A program made the translations under genes and the position numbers. The notes under the pieces are model-generated. The model ran no database searches and was not told the origin of the DNA. It saw only the letters and a list, made by a program, of their open reading frames with translations. A stretch of DNA of 37,471 bases from Caryophanales bacterium UBA4855 (lineage in GTDB: Bacteria > Bacillota_I > Bacilli_A > RFN20 > CAG-826). The stretch covers positions 1-37,471 of the forward strand of contig DHEH01000012.1 in assembly GCA_002399785.1 (NCBI GenBank). Reading direction: 5' to 3'. Each line of letters opens with the position of its first letter. Within the stretch, counting starts at the first letter, position 1. This document shows, in pieces, positions 25,670 to 33,370 of this stretch.

Positions 25670-25680
25670 GCTATTTATTC

Positions 25681-25708
25681 AAAATCCCTTGCCAATCCTC
25701 ACTATTTT
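25681..25708 (+). repeat. Dispersed 28-base motif, copy 1
   Basis: Core CCCTTGCCAATCCT with AAAAT at the left and ACTATTTT at the right. It lies on the minus-strand transcript between the catalase terminator and the pyrG promoter. It is the same orientation as copies 2-4. Confidence 0.7.
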
Positions 25709-25744
25709 CTTATAAAACCATATTATTATTAAATTGCTTTATAT

Positions 25745-25772
25745 AAAAACCCACATTATGTGTGGGGTTTTA
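25745..25772 (-). terminator. Terminator downstream of the catalase pseudogene
   Basis: AAAACCCACA (25746-25755) pairs with TGTGGGGTTTT (25761-25771), with one bulged G and a five-base loop. T tracts lie on both sides, so it could act in both directions. It sits 24 bases past the catalase stop. Confidence 0.75.
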
Positions 25773-25795
25773 GTTTAAATTGTGTAGTTTTTTAG

Positions 25796-27385
25796 TTACA
25801 TGTATTTTTTATCAATACAAGGTTCTTTACAATTTCCACAAGACATATCACATGGTTTAGAATCAAATTTCCCACCAGGTAAAGTTGCTTCAACTAAAGT
25901 TTTTTGATTTCCTTTAGCAAGTTCTTTTACTGTATTTAAATCAAGCAATAATGCTTTTGTGATTCTTTCTCCATAATCTTTATCAGCCCAATAACAATGG
26001 ACTGCGTGTCTATATTTGATAGTCTCTGAACATGGAGCAATGTTTCTTGCAGTGTTCCCAATTAACAATTCTTTTTTATCTTCAGTCATGATTCGATATA
26101 AATCACCGCCAGCACGGAAACAATCATCGGTTGGATCGTCTATTGGATCATATCTCCACATAGCACCATCAATATTTAATGCTGGTTCCATAAATTCTGG
26201 TTGAGCTGCCCAATAACCTTCTGAATTTGGTGAATAGGCTGGTGCTTTTCCATAGTTTCCATCGACTCTCATAGCCCCGTCACGATGATAATCGTTTACT
26301 TCTGCATGTTTAGCTTGTTTTACAGGAATTTGGTTATAATTGATACCTAAACGCTATCTATGAGCATCTCCGTAAACAAATAATCTTCCTTGTAAGAACT
26401 TGTCTGGTGAAAAGCCAATTCCAGGAACAACATGAGCAGGTGTGAAAGCGGTTTGTTCAACTTCTGCAAAATAATTTTCTGGCCATTTATTCAAAACTAA
26501 TTCTCCAACTTCGATAAGTGGAAATTCTTTATGTTTCCATGTTTTTGTTATATCAAAAGGATTTTCGTAATGTTTTTTAGCTTGTTCTTCACTCATTACT
26601 TGAATGTACATTTTCCATTTAGGAAAATCTTTACGTTTTATAGCTTTAAACAAATCTCTTCCAGAACTTTCGCGATCAGTTGCACAAATATTAACAGCTT
26701 CTTTATCGGTTAAATTCTTGATTCCTTGTTCTGTTTTAAAACGAAACTTAACCCAAACTCTTTCGTTATTTGCGTTATACATTGAATAAGTATGTTACCA
26801 AAGAAATTCATATGTCTAAATCCATCAGGAATACCTCTATCAGACATAACGATTGTTGTTTGATGGAAACATTCTGGTAATAAAGTCCAGAAATCCCAGA
26901 TATTTTGAAGATTTCTCATTCCAGTATACGGATCTCTTTTAACGGCTCTATTTAAATCTGGAAAATTATGAACATCTCTAATAAAGAATGTTGGTGTTGT
27001 TTCCAACCATATCCCAGTTTCCTTCTTCGGTATAAAACTTAACTGCAACTCCTCTGACATCTCTTTTCGCATCAGCTGCGCGTCTTTCTCCAGCAACTGT
27101 AGAAAATCGAATAAATAAATCAGTTTTCTTGCCAATTTTTGAGAATAAGTTTGCTTTGGTGTGCTTTGTTATATCATGAGTAACTGTAAATTCACCATAT
27201 GCTCCCCATCCTTGAGCATGCATTCTTCTTTCAGGAATAACCTCACGATCAAAATGCGCTAATTTTTTTAAAAGCCAAACGTCTTGCATCATTACAGGAC
27301 CACGTTGTCCAGCAGTAATACTGTGCTCGTGATCTTCAACTGGAGCACCAACTTCGTTAGTCAGTTTTTAATTTTTTTCTTCCAT
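25796..27385 (-). pseudogene. katA: Heme catalase gene disrupted by two nonsense codons and two frameshifts
   Basis: The reading pieces together form a full-length monofunctional heme catalase. Catalytic-His motif RRMHAQGWGAYGEF, RFSTVAGER, RDVRGVAVKFYTEEGNWD, the FFIRD segment and heme-ligand Tyr in RLFVYGDAHR all survive. The lesions are: TAA as codon 6 (27368-27370), just before KLTNEVGAP; a frame change in GNN-TPTFF near 26995; a one-base loss in FFGN-HTYSMY near 26795; and TAG in place of a Tyr right after YGDAHR (26354-26356). The C-terminus has an unusual Cys cluster (CDMSCGNCKEPC). Conservation of the protein suggests recent loss. Four independent sequencing errors in one gene are unlikely but should be excluded. 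A PerR-box-like site lies upstream. Confidence 0.9.
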
Positions 27386-27395
27386 AAAAACTACT

Positions 27396-27410
27396 TTTTA
27401 ATAATTATGA
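27396..27410 (-). promoter_or_regulatory. PerR-box-like operator upstream of the catalase pseudogene
   Basis: The minus strand reads TCATAATTATTAAAA, matching 13 of 15 positions of the B. subtilis PerR consensus TTATAATNATTATAA family. It is 11 bases upstream of the catalase ATG. PerR represses catalase genes in Firmicutes. The AT-richness makes chance matches possible; the position is the main argument. Confidence 0.45.
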
Positions 27411-27487
27411 CAAATATTTTTATCTACTTATTTAAATGTATCACTTTTTAAATTTATTACAAAAAGTTTGCAATATTTTGTAAACAA

Positions 27488-27524
27488 AAAAACGATAGTT
27501 AAGTATATACTTCTATCGATTTTT
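27488..27524 (-). terminator. Terminator downstream of the AraC/GyrI regulator
   Basis: AACGATAG (27491-27498) and CTATCGAT (27513-27520) form the stem, with an inner AAGTATATACTT palindrome that can extend it. A run of seven T follows on the minus strand and five on the plus strand. It ends the M18-araC transcript. Confidence 0.75.
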
Positions 27525-27526
27525 CT

Positions 27527-27554
27527 AAGATCCCTTGCCAATCCCTATTATTTT
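27527..27554 (+). repeat. Dispersed 28-base motif, copy 2
   Basis: Core CCCTTGCCAATCCC followed by TATTATTTT. It overlaps the stop codon of the AraC/GyrI gene and lies directly before that gene's terminator on the minus-strand transcript. Confidence 0.7.
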
Positions 27555-28408
27555 GTTGTTTTTTTAATTACAGGTATCCAAATTTCACATACAATTTCAT
27601 CGCTATTTGTATTCTCTGGATAAAATTCTAATTCAGGTGAATCAGCATGTTCATAGATTGAATTCGGTAACCATTCGCTAAAAATATTCTTAGTCGTTTC
27701 TTGTAAATCTTTTACACCTTTACAGGAAAATTTTGCATATAATTGTGAAGTAATTTCTATATTTTCATATTTATCACCGCTACCAGGAACACCAATCATA
27801 TATTTAAATTTAGTGCATTCAAGGTTAAAAGCATAACATACTCCAAAAACAGCCTTAAATTTACTGTTCTTATCACAAGTTTTAGTGAGTTTTTCAAACT
27901 CACCATTCATGCATAATTCAGACCACATATTAGGAATATCTATAAAATTCATTCCATCAGCATTGCAAAATTCCCTGCTAATCCCATGTAAAATTAATCC
28001 GTCTTCTTTTTCTAACTTAAATTTCATTTCATTTGATCCTTTCAAAGTTAATTTAAAGGAGATTGGAGTAAAACTGGTTAATGTAACTGATCTTTTTAAT
28101 ACATCTTTAGGTGAGCAACCAGCAATTTGTTTATAAGTTCTAGAAAAAGAAGATGGTGTATTGTACCCGTATTTCATCGCGACTTCAGTAACAGGATAAT
28201 CTCCAGAAAGTAGATCTTTCGTTGCTTCATCCACAATTCTTTTTCTCACATAATAAACAAGTGAACAACCAGTAATAAAAGAAAATAAGCGCTCAAAATT
28301 ATATTTTGAACAACCGGCTTGTTGCGCAACACGATTTAAGTCAATATCAATACTTAAATTTTGTTCAATATAAGATAAAGATGAATTTATTTCTTTTACC
28401 CATTCCAT
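27548..28408 (-). CDS. AraC family transcriptional regulator with GyrI-like effector domain
   Basis: Residues 1 to about 105 form the double helix-turn-helix of AraC/XylS proteins (LNRVAQQAGCSKYNFERLFS, then VTEVAMKYGYNTPSSFSRTYKQ). The rest (about 125-286) resembles the GyrI-like/Bacterial transcription activator effector-binding domain (FKLEKEDGLILHGISREF, FYPENTNSDEIVCEIWIPV), which binds small molecules. The ATG at 28408 is chosen because AAAGGAG ends 5 bases before it; a GTG two codons upstream overlaps that site. It lies 78 bases after the M18 gene and before a catalase pseudogene. The target genes are unknown; a drug- or stress-responsive role is inference from the family. Confidence 0.88.
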   Translation of the reverse strand: MEWVKEINSSLSYIEQNLSIDIDLNRVAQQAGCSKYNFERLFSFITGCSLVYYVRKRIVDEATKDLLSGDYPVTEVAMKYGYNTPSSFSRTYKQIAGCSPKDVLKRSVTLTSFTPISFKLTLKGSNEMKFKLEKEDGLILHGISREFCNADGMNFIDIPNMWSELCMNGEFEKLTKTCDKNSKFKAVFGVCYAFNLECTKFKYMIGVPGSGDKYENIEITSQLYAKFSCKGVKDLQETTKNIFSEWLPNSIYEHADSPELEFYPENTNSDEIVCEIWIPVIKKTTK

Positions 28409-28486
28409 ATCCACTCCTTTAATGATAAAAGTTTAAATCAATAAGGTTAATTAAACATTCCATATAATGCACAAAATTGACAAATT

Positions 28487-29761
28487 TTATTCCATCGAAT
28501 AAAAGGCTTCGATTAATTTACACATAGGTTCGATATCGTTTGCACCAGCTGTTTCATAGCTAGAATGCATCGCTAATTGTGGTAAACCAATGTCACAAGT
28601 TTGAATTCCAAGATGAGACACACTCAAAGTTCCTAAAGTTGAGCCACCTCTAACATCGCTTTTATTATAAAAAACTTGATATGGTATATTGTTTATTTTG
28701 CACAAATCGATAATTTTTGCTGAACTTGCTGCATCAGACAGATAGGCCATATTACTATTAAATTTTATTATTGGTCCTTTATTTAAATAAACTAAATTTT
28801 GTGGATCGCTATATTCTGGATGATTTGGGTGAACTGCGTGTCCATTATCAACGCTTAACATAAACGAATTAGCCAATGTTTGTAAAAACTGATCATTTGT
28901 ATAACCAAGTGAATCATAAATTCTAATCAAAACAGATTTAAGAAAATCACTATCAGCTCCACTAAGCGTTCTACTTCCGATTTCTTCACTATTAAAACTA
29001 GCGTAAACAGAAATACCACTTCCACAATCGTTATTTATAAATGCTTCTAATGATAAAAATGCCGATTCTAAATTGTCGATTCTTTGAGACATTAACAATT
29101 CCTTATTAAGCCCTCCAATCATACTATTTGTATAATTATAAGTTTCTAAATCATATGCAATTATCAAATCTTTTGAAACATTCAGTTCTTTACTTATAGC
29201 CTCTAAAATACTATTTTCTTCATTACCTAAAGAGACGACTGGTTTCATATCAACTTCTGGATTATATGCAAAACCTTTATTAATTTCTCTATTAAAATGA
29301 ATACATACATTTGGAATGATTAAAATAGGTGACTTTATATCAATAAATTTAGTAACTAATTGATTATCAACCTTTACTATTACTCTTCCAGCAACCGAAA
29401 GAGGCCTATCAAGCCAAGAAGAAAGAATGGTTCCACCATAAACTTCAACATTTACTCTATGATAACCATTATTTATCGATTCTTTTCCCATCTTCAATTT
29501 TAAAGTAGGAGAATCTAGATGAGATGCACAAATATTAAACCCCATTTTTGAAATATATGTTTTTGGGAATTTGAAAGCTATGACACTATTATCATTTCTT
29601 AACAAGAAATAATTCTTGTCAGGAGATAATTCAAATTTTTCTTTTTCGTTTAATTCAATAAAGTCACGACCAAGAAGAATTTCTTTAATGTTTTGAGCTG
29701 CATTAAATTCAGAGTGTGAAGCGTCTAAAAATTTCATTAATTTATTTATAATATTTTTCAT
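28487..29761 (-). CDS. M18 family aminopeptidase
   Basis: This is a cytosolic metallo-aminopeptidase of the DNPEP/ApeB type, usually favouring acidic N-terminal residues. The 424 residues contain the metal-ligand motifs ASHLDSP (His81), NSEEIGS (Glu pair), SVDNGHAVHPN and the C-terminal DIGLPQLAMHSSYETAG with the last His ligand. WLDRPLSVAGRV is also a family hallmark. AAGAGG precedes the ATG. It shares a strand with the AraC/GyrI gene 78 bases downstream, and no terminator separates the two. Confidence 0.94.
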   Translation of the reverse strand: MKNIINKLMKFLDASHSEFNAAQNIKEILLGRDFIELNEKEKFELSPDKNYFLLRNDNSVIAFKFPKTYISKMGFNICASHLDSPTLKLKMGKESINNGYHRVNVEVYGGTILSSWLDRPLSVAGRVIVKVDNQLVTKFIDIKSPILIIPNVCIHFNREINKGFAYNPEVDMKPVVSLGNEENSILEAISKELNVSKDLIIAYDLETYNYTNSMIGGLNKELLMSQRIDNLESAFLSLEAFINNDCGSGISVYASFNSEEIGSRTLSGADSDFLKSVLIRIYDSLGYTNDQFLQTLANSFMLSVDNGHAVHPNHPEYSDPQNLVYLNKGPIIKFNSNMAYLSDAASSAKIIDLCKINNIPYQVFYNKSDVRGGSTLGTLSVSHLGIQTCDIGLPQLAMHSSYETAGANDIEPMCKLIEAFYSME

Positions 29762-29921
29762 AATTTACCTCTTAATTATTATAAATTAATTATTGTTAAT
29801 ATCTACATTTAAAAAAGCGGATTGTATAGATAAAGTTCATTATATATACATATAATTTAGATTATCATCCTGGACTAAACAAACTTGTTTTTCATTTAAA
29901 ACAGACCACACAATCTCGTAA

Positions 29922-30062
29922 TGGGATAATTTTTATAAAGAAATTTCTTACCAAACTAACTACATAACACAAGATAATGAATTAATTAATTCAAGTAATA
30001 AAGAGAAAGTAATTATTGAGATAAATGGCGATAATTCTAAAATGTATACAGTAGTGAATTAA
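29922..30062 (+). pseudogene. Possible 3' remnant of a lost gene
   Basis: After a TAA, 46 codons run open to a TAA at 30060-30062, with no start codon. The translation has a protein-like composition (FYKEISYQTNYITQDNELIN, later VIIEINGDNSKMYTVVN), like the end of a secreted or lipoprotein domain. It could equally be a chance open frame in AT-rich DNA. I do not recognise it. Confidence 0.3.
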
Positions 30063-30064
30063 TC

Positions 30065-30092
30065 AATATCCCCTGCCAATACCCATTATTTT
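30065..30092 (+). repeat. Dispersed 28-base motif, copy 3
   Basis: Core CCCCTGCCAATACC followed by CATTATTTT. It lies about 20 bases past the tmRNA terminator on the minus-strand transcript, upstream of the M18 gene. Confidence 0.65.
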
Positions 30093-30110
30093 ATGAATTT
30101 TGTTAAAATA

Positions 30111-30147
30111 AAATCCCTCTCTTACCATATGTAAACGAGGGATTTTT
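30111..30147 (-). terminator. tmRNA terminator
   Basis: AAATCCCTC (30111-30119) pairs perfectly with GAGGGATTT (30137-30145). On the minus strand the stem is followed by TATTTTAAC. It begins about 14 bases beyond the tmRNA CCA end. Confidence 0.85.
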
Positions 30148-30160
30148 CTTGGTGATTTTG

Positions 30161-30531
30161 TGGTGGAGATGCGGAGAGTCGAACTCCGGTCCATACCGCG
30201 CCCCACAAAGACTACTACAGTTTATTTAGGGTTTGTAGTTTCATGACCTAGCAATCCTAACGAAGTTCCGGCCACTAGACTATATAGTTTTCGTAAATTA
30301 TTTATAGTCGTCATAATTTCTTATTCCCAGTTTATGATGAGTATCTTACGAGTTTAGGAATGAATCCGTAAGGCTCAAGCTTTTTGACTAACTAGTAGTC
30401 ACTAAATGGCTGAACTAAGCAGCAAAAGCTAATTGTGAATTTCTGTTGCCAGATATTCTTTAATGATCGATAACGGGATCAACCGACTGCAATCTAAGCC
30501 AGATACGATATGTCGAAACCTAGACATCCCC
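30161..30531 (-). ncRNA. ssrA: Transfer-messenger RNA
   Basis: tmRNA with SmpB rescues stalled ribosomes and tags the unfinished protein. The 5' end GGGGATGTCTAGG pairs with the 3' end CATCTCCACCA to make the seven-pair acceptor stem, with CCA encoded in the gene. The T arm GGAGTTCGACTCTCC is intact. The tag reading frame ends GCT-GCT-TAG (stop 30415-30417). I read it as Ser-Gly-Asn-Arg-Asn-Ser-Gln-Leu-Ala-Phe-Ala-Ala (30418-30453), ending in the usual degradation signal A-F-A-A. The exact resume codon is inferred from position. At 371 bases it is a normal one-piece tmRNA. Confidence 0.96.
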
Positions 30532-30541
30532 AAGTGCTATT

Positions 30542-30570
30542 ATTTTATATTTAGATTTTAATGTTGTCAA
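30542..30570 (-). promoter_or_regulatory. tmRNA promoter
   Basis: TTGACA at 30565-30570, a 17-base spacer and TAAAAT at 30542-30547, ten bases before the mature 5' end at 30531. This is the best sigma-A promoter in the window, fitting a highly expressed stable RNA. Confidence 0.85.
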
Positions 30571-30650
30571 ATGAAGAAAGCTTGATTTTTATTTTTGAAA
30601 AAGTAAGTTTTTAGCGAAAATATCGATAAAATAGCACTTTTTATTTTAAT

Positions 30651-30684
30651 TTGTATAAAATACCTAAATAGTTTATACTATTTA
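30651..30684 (+). promoter_or_regulatory. Promoter and palindrome upstream of the 349-residue membrane protein gene
   Basis: TTGTAT (30651-30656) and TATACT (30674-30679) are separated by 17 bases. The -10 sits inside a palindrome with eight-base arms TAAATAGT and ACTATTTA (30665-30684), which could be an operator. AAGGAAG precedes the ATG at 30706. Confidence 0.55.
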
Positions 30685-30705
30685 AGCGTTTATTAAGGAA
30701 GTATT

Positions 30706-31755
30706 ATGAGTAAAAATTCTAAAGCAAAAATTATTAAAAATAAAAAGAAAGTCGAATGGGGAAAAATTTGGTATTACATCAAATCTCTTTTCTCCAACCA
30801 AATCGTTTTCGATTGCGGTACATCTAAAAAATGGTATGTGGCTGTTATATTAGCACTATTATCATTAATCGTTACTGTTATTCCTATTTCAGTCAACGTT
30901 TCTCAATCAAGTGGAGCTGCATTTATCAACGCTTCTTCTGCCGATCCATACGCTTATGGTTTAAATGAATATGTTGAAAACAAATCTACCATTGGAGATA
31001 TTAGATTTTCAGAAGATAAAGCTGTTTATGAAAAAGAAAGTTCAATTACTTACAATGTAATTGGAGAAATTAAAGTTGTTAAACCTATTATGACCTATGA
31101 AAGAACTTCAGCAAATGGTCAAAGTTATAAAAACTCATTCAAATTATTCTTTATCCCTACAACTGCTGGAGATTTTGCTACACAAGTTAATTATATTTTA
31201 AGCCCAGGAAAATATGGATTGTCTACAGACACTAGTGAAGTTAATACAAGTTCATTAGCTATCTTCGGAGTCAATAATTTCTATGGAGTCTTATATAATT
31301 ACACAACTTCTAAAAGTGTTGGCACTGTAAACGGCGATTATATCAACCTTAGAGAAGGATTAGAAGGTAAAACTTTAAATGAAATATTAACTAAAGATGC
31401 TTCTACTCCAACTGAATATTTAAATAATTTCAAAGGTTTTGCTTATGATTCTTATATTAACAACAGAACCACTTTGATGTGGGTTCAAGTTGGAATGGTT
31501 GCTGGAATCAACGCAGGTATCTTACTTCTTATGGGTTTAGTAATGTTCTTAATGACTAGAGGAAAAAATAATCCTAATAGAGTTATTAAATGGTATCAAT
31601 GTTATGGAATGGCCGCTTGGGCTGCTCCAACTCCTGCTTTATTAACACTTATCATGGGATTTATTCTTCCAAGTTATGCAGTAATGTATTTTGTCCTCTT
31701 CTACGGTTTTAGAATTATGTGGATGAGCATGAAACAACTTAGACCTGCTGTCTAA
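30706..31755 (+). CDS. Membrane protein with large extracytoplasmic domain, DUF1189-like topology
   Basis: The 349-residue protein starts with a Lys-rich cytoplasmic segment, then one membrane segment (about 44-66), about 190 residues of Ser/Thr/Tyr-rich extracytoplasmic sequence, and three hydrophobic segments at the C-terminus (about 257-287, 303-321 and 322-338) with basic linkers. This one-plus-several arrangement, with FDCGTSKKWYVAVILALLS at the first segment, resembles DUF1189 proteins, but I cannot confirm the family by eye. It stands alone between divergent tmRNA and a convergent operon, with its own promoter and a shared terminator. The function is unknown. Confidence 0.7.
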   Translation: MSKNSKAKIIKNKKKVEWGKIWYYIKSLFSNQIVFDCGTSKKWYVAVILALLSLIVTVIPISVNVSQSSGAAFINASSADPYAYGLNEYVENKSTIGDIRFSEDKAVYEKESSITYNVIGEIKVVKPIMTYERTSANGQSYKNSFKLFFIPTTAGDFATQVNYILSPGKYGLSTDTSEVNTSSLAIFGVNNFYGVLYNYTTSKSVGTVNGDYINLREGLEGKTLNEILTKDASTPTEYLNNFKGFAYDSYINNRTTLMWVQVGMVAGINAGILLLMGLVMFLMTRGKNNPNRVIKWYQCYGMAAWAAPTPALLTLIMGFILPSYAVMYFVLFYGFRIMWMSMKQLRPAV

Positions 31756-31767
31756 TTATAAAATAAC

Positions 31768-31803
31768 ACTTAAAAAGCCTTAGATTTCAATCTAAGGCTT
31801 TTA
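31768..31803. terminator. Bidirectional terminator
   Basis: AAAAGCCTTAGATT and AATCTAAGGCTTTT form a long perfect stem with a three- to four-base loop, flanked by A and T tracts. It serves the plus-strand membrane protein gene and the gdpP operon converging from the right. Confidence 0.9.
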
Positions 31804-31808
31804 TTTTG

Positions 31809-32150
31809 TTAATCTTTCCAATCACTTTCTGGATTGCATTTGTTATCAAAATATATATGTAATTCAGCAAGAACATCGTTAATTTCTCGATAAATAAAAC
31901 CATCTTTATATACAACTGGATTTTCAAAATTACCGGTAAAGATTACCTTTTTATTTCTTTTAGCTATATCAACAATCTTTTCAATTAACTCAGAATATTG
32001 TTTTGCAAAATGCTCTTTTGAATATCTTAATTGAGTATAAAAATTTGGTTCAACATAAAATATTTCACCATTTTCTAAAATGTAACTATTGATGTTTTTA
32101 TAATCTAGATCAACATACACTTCTAACTTATTAAATTCTTCCATCTCCAT
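31809..32150 (-). CDS. Hypothetical small acidic protein
   Basis: I do not recognise this 113-residue protein. It is acidic, has no membrane segment or signal peptide, and shows alternating beta-like and helical stretches (VYVDLDYKNINSYIL, YSKEHFAKQYSELIEKIVD, VIFTGNFENPVVYKDGFIY). AGGAGG lies 7 bases before the ATG and overlaps the rlmH stop, so it is the last gene of the gdpP-to-rlmH operon. The well-placed ribosome-binding site argues that it is a real gene. Confidence 0.65.
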   Translation of the reverse strand: MEMEEFNKLEVYVDLDYKNINSYILENGEIFYVEPNFYTQLRYSKEHFAKQYSELIEKIVDIAKRNKKVIFTGNFENPVVYKDGFIYREINDVLAELHIYFDNKCNPESDWKD

Positions 32151-32161
32151 ACTTTTTCCTC

Positions 32162-32632
32162 CTAATGGTGATAATTCTCATTGTTTATAATTTTAAAACT
32201 TCTATATAGTTGTTCAAGTAATATTACTCGCATTAATTGATGTGGGAATGTCATTTGACTGAAACATATACGATCGTTACTGCGTTTAATTAATAATTCT
32301 CCAAAACCCAATGTTCCTGCAATAATTATATTGATTGGGGAGACACCTTTATCAAGCAATTTTTCAATATCTCCTGCAAACCCCTCACTATTTGTTTCTC
32401 TACCATGTAAATCGCACAAAATAACATAGTCGTTTGGTTTCAATCTTTTAAGTGCATTTTCACTTTCAATTTTTTTAACTTCTTCTTCAGTTTTCTTTTG
32501 AATCTTAACTTCTTGAGTCTCAATTATGCTAAGAGTTGCATACTTTGAAATACGTTTAGAATATTCATCAATGGCATCTTTAAAATATTTTTCTTTAATT
32601 GATCCAGTGCAATATAAATTAATTTTTATCAT
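32162..32632 (-). CDS. rlmH: 23S rRNA (pseudouridine-1915-N3)-methyltransferase
   Basis: RlmH is a SPOUT methyltransferase that modifies pseudouridine 1915 in helix 69. The 156 residues carry YVILCDLHGRETNSEGFA, the SAM knot IIAGTLGFGE and FSQMTFPHQLMRVILLEQLYRSFKI. The protein ends in NENYHH, where most RlmHs end YHK or YHY. It overlaps walJ by four bases. walJ-rlmH near the replication origin is the usual Firmicutes arrangement. Confidence 0.96.
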   Translation of the reverse strand: MIKINLYCTGSIKEKYFKDAIDEYSKRISKYATLSIIETQEVKIQKKTEEEVKKIESENALKRLKPNDYVILCDLHGRETNSEGFAGDIEKLLDKGVSPINIIIAGTLGFGELLIKRSNDRICFSQMTFPHQLMRVILLEQLYRSFKIINNENYHH

Positions 32633-33369
32633 AATTTATAAAACTCCCGTTGTCTTAATGGATATACAATAATGTCTTCTAAACTAATGTTGTTTTCTTG
32701 AAAAATATCATAATAAGTATTTAAAGCGACACCTAACGAGTTACATTCTTCGCTTAAATGTCCTAGAATAATTTCTTTGGTTTTTGGGCCAACTAAATTA
32801 CACAAATATTCAGCACTTTGCTCATTTGACATATGACCTTTATATGATAAAATCCTTGTTTTTAATATATTTGGTCTTTTTGAATCAAGTAACATTGATA
32901 TATCGTGATTGCTTTCAATAAAATAAATATCGGCGTTTTTCATATACTTTAAACTAATCTCAGGTATAAAACCTGTATCTGTCATATAAACAATCGTGTT
33001 ATCTTTGTCACTAATTTTATAGCCACAAGCGTTTGGAGCATCATGACTTGTCAATAGAGGCATAAGAGAAATCGTTCCAAAATAATATGTATTGAAAACT
33101 TCTAATTCATTATTATTTAATAAATCCATGGCACCTTTGCAGGCGAATTTGATTTTTTTATCGAAAAAATCAAAACCCTTAACATGATCAATGTGGTTAT
33201 GTGTAAAGAATACATATTGGATATCTTTGAATTTTTTTGAAATTAAATTTAAACCTTCAATAATTTTAGTTTTAGAAACACCACAATCAATTAATATAGT
33301 CGTATCATCATTATAAATAATTGTAGAATTCCCTTTAGAACCACTACCTATAGTTAATAAATGTAACAT
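32629..33369 (-). CDS. walJ: WalJ/YycJ-type metallo-beta-lactamase-fold hydrolase
   Basis: The 246-residue metallo-hydrolase has the metal-ligand motif THNHIDH (His57, His59, Asp61, His62), SGSKGNST near the N-terminus, YMTDTGFI, ESNHD and LGHLSEECNS. WalJ is thought to be a DNA exonuclease linked to replication and cell-wall regulation. Here it follows dnaB instead of the walRKHI genes, which are not in the window. It starts one base after the dnaB stop. Confidence 0.92.
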   Translation of the reverse strand: MLHLLTIGSGSKGNSTIIYNDDTTILIDCGVSKTKIIEGLNLISKKFKDIQYVFFTHNHIDHVKGFDFFDKKIKFACKGAMDLLNNNELEVFNTYYFGTISLMPLLTSHDAPNACGYKISDKDNTIVYMTDTGFIPEISLKYMKNADIYFIESNHDISMLLDSKRPNILKTRILSYKGHMSNEQSAEYLCNLVGPKTKEIILGHLSEECNSLGVALNTYYDIFQENNISLEDIIVYPLRQREFYKL

Positions 33370-33370
33370 A

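Larger units (their letters stand above)
25478..25795. other. Intergenic region between the catalase pseudogene and pyrG
   Basis: This 318-base gap holds, from right to left, the catalase-side terminator (25745-25772), one copy of the 28-base motif (25681-25708), an 82-base element with 14-base inverted ends (25588-25669) and the candidate pyrG promoter. I see no coding region in it. Confidence 0.7.
29762..30160. other. Intergenic region between tmRNA and the M18 gene
   Basis: This gap of about 400 bases contains the tmRNA terminator (30111-30147), motif copy 3 (30065-30092), a 46-codon coding remnant on the plus strand (29922-30062) and a minus-strand TATAAT (29778-29783) that may be the M18 -10. 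No intact gene is seen. Confidence 0.65.

Noticed and set aside
25681..25708. Reading the dispersed motif as a family of tiny genes
   Set aside because: The copies share codon-like variation, but three lack any start codon and none has a ribosome-binding site. Kept only as a possibility in the main finding.
26354..27292. The catalase pieces as separate small genes
   Set aside because: They align end to end with one catalase, with no separate start signals.
27971..27995. Another loose match (CCCTGCTAATCCCATG) inside the AraC/GyrI gene
   Set aside because: Only the central dozen bases agree; the right half of the motif is absent.
32366..32394. A looser match to the 28-base motif inside rlmH (CTCCTGCAAACCCC then TCACTATTTG)
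   Set aside because: It needs a gap and several mismatches, and the codons encode a conserved RlmH segment, so chance similarity is likely. Worth including in a genome-wide count only.
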